From SAR116 cluster bacterium (GTDB lineage: Bacteria; Pseudomonadota; Alphaproteobacteria; Puniceispirillales; Marisalimonadaceae), in NCBI GenBank assembly GCA_002691795.1, contig NZIY01000016.1:17822-28200 (forward strand): DNA of 10,379 nucleotides. Direction: 5' to 3'. Shown piece after piece: positions 7,162 through 10,379 of the stretch (position 1 is its first letter; the number at the start of each line of letters is the position of its first letter). The notes below the pieces were generated by a model. The model did not search any database. It was given only the letters and a program-made list of their open reading frames with translations, and was not told where the DNA came from. The position numbers were made by a program, and so were the translations under genes.

Positions 7162-7968
7162 TTGTCAAAACTTAGTTTTTTAAAAATAAATTTTATAGAT
7201 AAAGCTGCTTTTGGTTTTAAATTATTTTGTTTTATTTTTTTAACTTTAAAGTTAATTTTTTTAAAAGTTCTGGTTCAAATGGTTTCAAAAAAGTTGGCTA
7301 TAAAACTAGTACAACTTTTTCATAAATTAGTTCTATGGTTTATAAATATAGATGTTGAAGTAACAGGGGAAGATTACAGTCATAAAGTTGCAACTCTATA
7401 TGTATCTAATCATTTATCATATATTGATATACCAATCTTAGGCTCTCTAATAAATGCTAAATTTATTGCAAAAGCTGAAATATCTAGTTGGCCCTTTATA
7501 GGATTTTTATCAAGAATTGGAAATACAATATTTATTAATCGTAATCTAAAATTTTTAAAAAAAAATAAAACTATCATCTTTGAACAAATGTCTAAGGGTG
7601 AAAATTTAATATTATTTCCTGAAGGAACTACTTCAGATGGAATCAGAGTTCTTAATTTTAAGTCCAGCTTATTTTCATCTTTGGAAAACAGAAATATTAT
7701 GATTCAGCCAATTGTCATTTATTATAAAAGCGTAAATGGAATACCTCTTAATAGGTGGTTAAAGCCAATAATTGCTTGGTATGGAGATATGGATTTAAAG
7801 CCACATTTAATAAATATTTTCAAACTAATTTCAATAAAAGCTAAAGTTATTTTTTTGCCACCAATAAATGGGAAAAATTTTAACGATAGAAAAGATATGA
7901 CATATATATTGCATCATGCTATTGATAATTTTTATTCAAATGAGTTAAATAAAACTTTATTAAAATAA
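7162..7968 (+). CDS. plsC: PlsC, 1-acyl-sn-glycerol-3-phosphate acyltransferase
   Basis: Membrane-associated enzyme that adds the second acyl chain to lysophosphatidic acid, giving phosphatidic acid for phospholipid synthesis. It has 268 residues, with an N-terminal hydrophobic region (about 16-40). Motif I is NHLSYID, with catalytic H84 and D89 (HX4D). Motif II is FINRN (124-128). Motif III is FPEGT (152-156), which binds the glycerol phosphate. A QPIVI segment (172-176) is motif IV. The start is TTG at 7162, the only reasonable one, because an ATG at 7151 is in another frame and stops after ten codons. A weak GAG at 7153-7155 could help ribosome binding. The gene lies in the slot before miaB as in other alphaproteobacteria. 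Some relatives act as ornithine-lipid acyltransferases (OlsA), and sequence alone does not exclude that. Confidence 0.88.
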   Translation: MSKLSFLKINFIDKAAFGFKLFCFIFLTLKLIFLKVLVQMVSKKLAIKLVQLFHKLVLWFINIDVEVTGEDYSHKVATLYVSNHLSYIDIPILGSLINAKFIAKAEISSWPFIGFLSRIGNTIFINRNLKFLKKNKTIIFEQMSKGENLILFPEGTTSDGIRVLNFKSSLFSSLENRNIMIQPIVIYYKSVNGIPLNRWLKPIIAWYGDMDLKPHLINIFKLISIKAKVIFLPPINGKNFNDRKDMTYILHHAIDNFYSNELNKTLLK

Positions 7969-7976
7969 TTTATATT

Positions 7977-9332
7977 ATGAAAAAATTATTTATCAAAACA
8001 TATGGTTGTCAAATGAACTTTTATGATAGTGATCATATGTCAAATTTGTTAAAGGATAGTGGGTATACAGTTTCTGAAGAGGTTAAGGAAGCTGACTTAG
8101 TAATTTTAAATACGTGTCATATTAGAGATAAAGCAGCAGAAAAAGTATATTCTGATTTAGGCCGAATAAAAAAAGTGTATGAAAATAATCATTTAAGGAA
8201 ACCTATAATAGCTGTTACGGGTTGCGTTGCACAAGCCGAGGGAAAAGAAATAACTAAAAGATCACCGTGGGTTGATTTAGTAGTTGGACCTCAAGCTTAT
8301 ACAGATTTACCAAAATTGATTGAAAAAATAAAACAAAAACCTGACCATAAACAAATAAATCTAAAATTTCCTGAAGTTCCAAAATTTGATCTTCTTAACT
8401 TTAAATCAAAAAAGAGTAAAGTTTCTGATTTTATCACTATACAAGAAGGATGTGATAAATTTTGTTCTTTTTGCGTTGTTCCATTTACAAGAGGTCCTGA
8501 ATATTCAAGATCAAAAAAATCTATCTTGGAAGAGATTAAAATAATGGCGAAAAAAGGTGTAAAAGAGGTTGTATTGCTTGGACAAAATGTAAATGCATGG
8601 AAAGATTCATCAGATGAAAAAAAGCATTTCAGTCTTGGAAGTTTAATTCAAGAAATTGCAGATATTGATACAATACTATCCATAAGGTATACCACGTCAC
8701 ATCCTTTAGATATGGATTTAGACTTAATAAAGGCACATAAATATGTTGATAAATTAATGCCTTATTTACATTTACCAATTCAATCAGGATCTGACAAAAT
8801 ATTAAGAAAAATGAATAGAAGGCATACTACAAATCAATATTTAAAAATAATAGAATTAGTTAAAAGATACCGTGAAGATATAGCAATTTCGTCAGATTTT
8901 ATTATTGGGCATCCTGATGAAACTGAAGATGATCACAAGAAAACACTTGCAGTTATTGATGAAGTTAAATTTTCTAGTTCATATTCTTTTGTTTATTCTG
9001 AGAGACCTGGGACAAAATCTTCAGAATTAAATAACAACGTTGATGATAAAACTAAGAAAAAAAGACTTTATGAAATTCAAAAAAGATTAAGTTATTTTCA
9101 ATTAGATTTTAATAGAAAAATGGAAAATTTAATTTTCCCAATCTTAATTACAGATAAAAATAAAAATAACCAATTAGTGGGGAGATCACCATACAATCAA
9201 AGTGTTTACATAAATGAACATAATTTACCAACTAAATATAATAATGTAGAATTAATAGGTAAAATGATGAATATAAAAATTGAAGTAGCAAACCAAAATA
9301 GTCTTTTGGGTACATTAATAGATTATGCTTAA
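7977..9332 (+). CDS. miaB: MiaB, tRNA-2-methylthio-N6-dimethylallyladenosine synthase
   Basis: Radical-SAM methylthiotransferase that converts i6A37 to ms2i6A37 in tRNAs reading UNN codons. It needs two [4Fe-4S] clusters. Its 451 residues include an N-terminal methylthiotransferase domain with three cluster ligands: C11 in KTYGCQMN, C47 in NTCHIRDKA and C83 in TGCVAQ. The radical-SAM domain has EGCDKFCSFCVVP with C159, C163 and C166 (CX3CX2C). Conserved stretches follow, including LPIQSGSDKIL, RRHTTNQY and SDFIIGHPDET. A C-terminal TRAM domain begins at about 378. All six ligand cysteines are present. The family choice of MiaB over RimO or MtaB rests on the NTC-x-IR-x-KA string, the length, and phoH following. 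It begins eight bases after plsC without a Shine-Dalgarno sequence and overlaps the next start by eight bases. Confidence 0.96.
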   Translation: MKKLFIKTYGCQMNFYDSDHMSNLLKDSGYTVSEEVKEADLVILNTCHIRDKAAEKVYSDLGRIKKVYENNHLRKPIIAVTGCVAQAEGKEITKRSPWVDLVVGPQAYTDLPKLIEKIKQKPDHKQINLKFPEVPKFDLLNFKSKKSKVSDFITIQEGCDKFCSFCVVPFTRGPEYSRSKKSILEEIKIMAKKGVKEVVLLGQNVNAWKDSSDEKKHFSLGSLIQEIADIDTILSIRYTTSHPLDMDLDLIKAHKYVDKLMPYLHLPIQSGSDKILRKMNRRHTTNQYLKIIELVKRYREDIAISSDFIIGHPDETEDDHKKTLAVIDEVKFSSSYSFVYSERPGTKSSELNNNVDDKTKKKRLYEIQKRLSYFQLDFNRKMENLIFPILITDKNKNNQLVGRSPYNQSVYINEHNLPTKYNNVELIGKMMNIKIEVANQNSLLGTLIDYA

Positions 9333-9540
9333 AACTAACAATATTAAAAACAAATTGTCTAATTTTGAAGATATGAGACAAATTGAATTAACATTTAATT
9401 CAAATGAAGATTTAAATCTTTTGTTAGGAAAAAACTCTAAAAATTTAGAAAAGTTAAATGAAGCTCTTAATGTAAAAATAAACTTTTTTGGAAATAAGTT
9501 GATTATTATTGGTAAAAAAAAAAAATATAGAATTAACTGA
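9325..9540 (+). CDS. phoH: PhoH N-terminal domain, first part of a frameshifted phoH
   Basis: A 71-codon frame that overlaps the miaB stop by eight bases, exactly where phoH starts in alphaproteobacteria. Residues 18-63 (RQIELTFNSNED...LLGKNSKNLEKLNEAL...KLIIIG) match the N-terminal domain that PhoH proteins carry before the ATPase core: a strand, then a 'which is the hit' loop, then a short KH-like fold. After Gly63 the frame runs through a stretch of 12 A (9514-9525), reads four Lys, and ends at a TGA (9538-9540). Loss of one A, or gain of two, would join it to the ATPase frame and give a protein of about 331 residues, close to the family's normal length (E. coli YbeZ is about 346). I therefore read this as half of one gene, not a separate small protein. 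Confidence 0.75.
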   Translation: MLKTNNIKNKLSNFEDMRQIELTFNSNEDLNLLLGKNSKNLEKLNEALNVKINFFGNKLIIIGKKKKYRIN

Positions 9541-10321
9541 AAAATTATTTAAAAAAGTTTATGATATTCTCATATTAGATAAAGAAAATAACCAATATGT
9601 TGATTTTTCTATCTTTGAGTCTGAATACAGTATGTTAACTAACAATAATTCAGTTGATACTTCAACTAAGGTTGTAAATTCTGTTGAAACTTGGAAAAAA
9701 ACAATATATCCGAAAAGTGACGGTCAAAAAAAATATTTAAAAGCTATTGAAGATTATGATTTGATATTTGGATTAGGTCCTGCAGGCACAGGTAAATCTT
9801 ATTTAGCAGTTGCAAAGGCTGTAGAATTTTTAAAAAAAGGCAACATTGATAAAATAATACTTTCTAGGCCAGCAGTTGAAGCAGGAGAAAATCTAGGTTT
9901 TCTACCTGGTGATATGAAAGATAAAGTTGACCCATATTTAAGACCAATTTATGATGCTTTATATGAAATGATACCTTTTCAAGTTGTTGAAAAAAAAATT
10001 CAAGAAGGTACAATTGAAATTGCTCCTGTTGCTTTTATGAGAGGTAGAACATTTAAGAATTCATTTATAATAATTGATGAAGCTCAAAACACTTCTTCTA
10101 TACAAATGAAAATGATTTTGACAAGATTAGGTCATGGCTCTAAAATGGTTTTAAATGGTGATTTGTCTCAAATTGACATAAAATATATAAACGATTCTGG
10201 TTTAAGTGCTGCACAAAAAAAACTTTCTCATATAAAAAAAATAAAGTTTATCAATTTTAATAAAAAAGATATTGTAAGGCATAATCTTGTTTCTGAAATT
10301 ATAAAAGCTTATGGACATTAA
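9509..10321 (+). CDS. phoH: PhoH-family ATPase (YbeZ-like), core domain, second part of a frameshifted phoH
   Basis: PhoH/YbeZ proteins are P-loop NTPases tied to RNA metabolism and usually sit next to ybeY. The Walker A motif is GPAGTGKS (90-97 counted from the TTG at 9509). Family strings follow: LSRPAVEAGENLGFLPGDM (118-136), VDPYLRPIYDAL (140-151) and EIAPVAFMRGR (170-180). Walker B is IIIDEAQNT (187-195), then NGDLSQID and DIVRHNLV near the end. The ATPase core is complete. If translated alone from TTG at 9509 the product is 270 residues and lacks the usual N-terminal domain, which lies in the preceding frame (9325-9540). This frame only opens after a TGA at 9500-9502, so any crossing must occur within 9503-9540. 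The TTG has no clear ribosome binding site. The last 11 bases overlap ybeY. Confidence 0.9.
   Translation: MVKKKNIELTEKLFKKVYDILILDKENNQYVDFSIFESEYSMLTNNNSVDTSTKVVNSVETWKKTIYPKSDGQKKYLKAIEDYDLIFGLGPAGTGKSYLAVAKAVEFLKKGNIDKIILSRPAVEAGENLGFLPGDMKDKVDPYLRPIYDALYEMIPFQVVEKKIQEGTIEIAPVAFMRGRTFKNSFIIIDEAQNTSSIQMKMILTRLGHGSKMVLNGDLSQIDIKYINDSGLSAAQKKLSHIKKIKFINFNKKDIVRHNLVSEIIKAYGH
9514..9525 (+). repeat. Homopolymer of 12 A at the phoH frame junction
   Basis: Twelve consecutive adenines, the longest single-base run I see in the window; others reach about nine. It lies in the middle of the short interval where both phoH frames are open. Runs of this length are known to cause polymerase and reverse-transcriptase slippage and sequencing indels. 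Confidence 0.9.
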
Positions 10322-10379
10322 TATTTTTTTGCAAAATAAAAAAATGAAGTCTGAAAAAATAAGTATATATAGAAGCAAT
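10311..10379 (+). CDS. ybeY: YbeY endoribonuclease, N-terminal 23 codons (cut by window end)
   Basis: An ATG inside the end of phoH (11-base overlap) opens a frame that runs to the last base of the window. It begins MDINIFLQNKKMKSEK. YbeY proteins often begin with a short hydrophobic strand like this (I-x-I-x-L/V-Q). ybeY, a metal-dependent RNase-like protein involved in 16S rRNA 3' maturation and ribosome quality control, nearly always follows phoH. The catalytic HGxLHLxGyDH motif lies beyond the window, so the call depends mainly on position. Confidence 0.6.
   Translation, partial: MDINIFLQNKKMKSEKISIYRSN

Noticed and set aside
7151..7183. ATG at 7151 as the plsC start or a leader peptide
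   Set aside because: It is in a different frame from plsC and stops after ten codons. A ten-codon frame is not evidence of a leader peptide.
9509..9540. Programmed -1 ribosomal frameshift (A-AAA-AAG-type heptamer) in phoH
   Set aside because: The downstream frame is reached by losing one base or gaining two, not by a -1 slip, and there is no obvious following stem-loop. Poly(A) length change is the simpler reading.
1..10379. CRISPR arrays, insertion sequences, tRNA/rRNA genes, toxin-antitoxin or phage defence genes
   Set aside because: No regularly spaced repeats, transposase motifs, tRNA cloverleaf or defence-type domains were seen. Almost all the DNA is accounted for by conserved core genes in a typical order.

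Overview
This window reads as a piece of an AT-rich, streamlined alphaproteobacterial chromosome. I did not count bases, but A+T looks well above 65%. Two things point there. First is the gene order glnD-murJ-trpS-nfuA, then tsaB-rimI-plsC-miaB-phoH-ybeY, which is an alphaproteobacterial housekeeping arrangement. Second are alphaproteobacterial details such as the mitochondrial NFU1-like NfuA and the PhoH core. The small gaps, the overlapping starts and the near absence of Shine-Dalgarno sequences suggest a marine SAR11-like or HIMB59-like lineage, or a related reduced genome. I cannot decide which. TGG is used for Trp and no gene needs UGA recoding.

Layout: (1) positions 1-570, the C-terminal end of glnD (two ACT domains). 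(2) 590-3216, murJ (lipid II flippase) and trpS, which overlap by ATGA. (3) 3255-3809, nfuA (Fe-S carrier), possibly with its own promoter. (4) 3806-4789 (+) and 4795-5847 (-), two convergent envelope genes: a Bax-like glucosaminidase and a secreted polysaccharide deacetylase. (5) 5846-6980, tsaB and rimI; the tsaB start codon overlaps the deacetylase start codon head to head. (6) 6981-7161, a 181-bp gap where many alphaproteobacteria carry fur; here there is only a possible 36-codon ORF and a weak inverted repeat. (7) 7162-10379, plsC, miaB, phoH and the first 23 codons of ybeY, tightly packed.

Functionally, most of the window is core translation and RNA upkeep. TrpS charges tRNA-Trp. TsaB and MiaB act in the two main modifications of tRNA adenosine 37 (t6A and ms2i6A). 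RimI acetylates ribosomal protein S18 in the classic case. PhoH and YbeY are linked to RNA/ribosome metabolism. MiaB needs Fe-S clusters, and NfuA is an Fe-S carrier. The rest is envelope work: MurJ, Bax-like hydrolase, deacetylase and PlsC.

The point most worth checking is phoH. Its N-terminal domain and its ATPase core lie in two different frames that meet exactly at a run of 12 adenines (9514-9525), the longest homopolymer I see here. This is either an assembly/sequencing indel, a fresh frameshift, or a gene kept alive by slippage. Next in interest are the deacetylase, which has Gln in place of the first metal-binding His of its second motif, and the shared CATG start of the divergent genes.
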